A stretch of DNA of 64,000 nucleotides, taken from the NCBI GenBank assembly GCA_017937685.1, contig JAGBDD010000049.1, forward strand, positions 33,040 to 97,039. Reading direction: 5' to 3'. Position numbers and translations under genes: made by a program. The notes under the pieces were generated by a model. That model had not been told where the DNA came from. It did no database searches and was given only the letters and a program-made list of their open reading frames with translations. The stretch comes from Thermoguttaceae bacterium. GTDB taxonomy: Bacteria; Planctomycetota; Planctomycetia; Pirellulales; Thermoguttaceae. This document shows, in pieces, positions 63,853 through 64,000 of the stretch (position 1 is the stretch's first letter; every line of letters begins with the position of its first letter).

Positions 63853-64000
63853 ATGTCGTTTTCGTCGCCGCTTGCGTCCGTTTTTCGCCGAGCGTTCGGA
63901 GCTTGCCGACGCCGCGTCGCGTCGCCGCTCGCCGTTCTTTTCTTCGCCGCGACGCCCTTTTTCGCGTTCGCGCAACCGGGCTCGCCGACGCCGCCCGCTC
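63853..64000 (+). CDS. Start of an exported protein, cut by the window end
   Basis: ATG at 63853 with GAAAGGG a few bases upstream starts a frame that is open to the window end (49 codons). It has a basic start and a hydrophobic stretch with a likely signal-peptidase site (SPLAVLFFAATPFFAFAQ), then Pro-rich PGSPTPPA. So an exported protein begins here, right after a terminator. The rest is outside. Confidence 0.65.
   Translation, partial: MSFSSPLASVFRRAFGACRRRVASPLAVLFFAATPFFAFAQPGSPTPPA

Overview
The window looks like a chromosomal segment of a planctomycete, probably an anaerobic Pirellulales/Thermoguttaceae-type lineage. This is inferred from gene content, not from a marker gene. The evidence is: HzsA-related three-heme proteins; Tat-exported Gfo/Idh/MocA and TIM-barrel enzymes; a multidomain Ser/Thr kinase; an F-type ATPase whose b and c subunits carry signal-like N-termini; very GC-rich coding DNA with TCGACG/GCCG-rich codons; and short AT-rich spacers. 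HydG, the [FeFe]-hydrogenase H-cluster maturase, points to a hydrogen-metabolising anaerobe. I found no rRNA, tRNA, CRISPR array, transposase or phage gene.

Layout. 1-7977 (minus): an exopolysaccharide/O-antigen-like cluster with a CapK/PaaK-type adenylating enzyme, two GT4 glycosyltransferases, a Wzy/WaaL-type membrane protein, a Wzx-type flippase and a WecG/TagA transferase. A further gene starts at 58 and leaves the window. 8410-13074 (plus): exported glycerophosphodiesterase, RluA-type pseudouridine synthase, Ser/Thr kinase, RNase III. 13317-20150 (plus): two tandem giant paralogues, each made of three copies of a ~300-residue unit, plus a decayed third gene. 20172-27454 (minus): hydG, a BspA-like leucine-rich-repeat protein, and a Gfo/Idh/MocA + HEAT-repeat pair. 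27820-29709 (plus): a CinA-like/nucleotidyltransferase fusion with a TEEQ tandem-repeat linker. 30134-38269 (minus): an unknown protein and a tandem duplication of a ~3.2-kb HzsA-related gene, promoter and terminator included. 38752-41820: convergent, overlapping mnmE and an MBL hydrolase. 42062-50770 (minus): the full ATP synthase operon in canonical order (two I/Z-like genes, then B-E-F-H-A-G-D-C). 51285-58746 (minus): exported TIM-barrel protein, C45 acyltransferase, CutA, a membrane protein with a DnaJ-like zinc ribbon, asnS. 59196-64000 (plus): a DUF3592-like membrane protein, a fucose/arabinose isomerase-family enzyme, a GH39-like exported glycosidase and the start of another exported protein.

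How it works together. The left end builds and exports a surface polysaccharide. The right end and the Tat-exported enzymes look like carbohydrate processing. The middle combines core housekeeping (ATP synthase, AsnRS, MnmE, RNase III) with lineage-specific, recently duplicated families. Many genes are preceded by a readable sigma70-like promoter (TTGNNN, 15-18 bp, TATAAT-like). I used these, with Shine-Dalgarno sequences, to choose starts and transcription units. The most unusual features are the duplicated HzsA-related genes, the giant repeat family with its decaying third member, the CinA-NMNAT fusion with its 12-bp microsatellite, and a HydG without HydE/HydF nearby.
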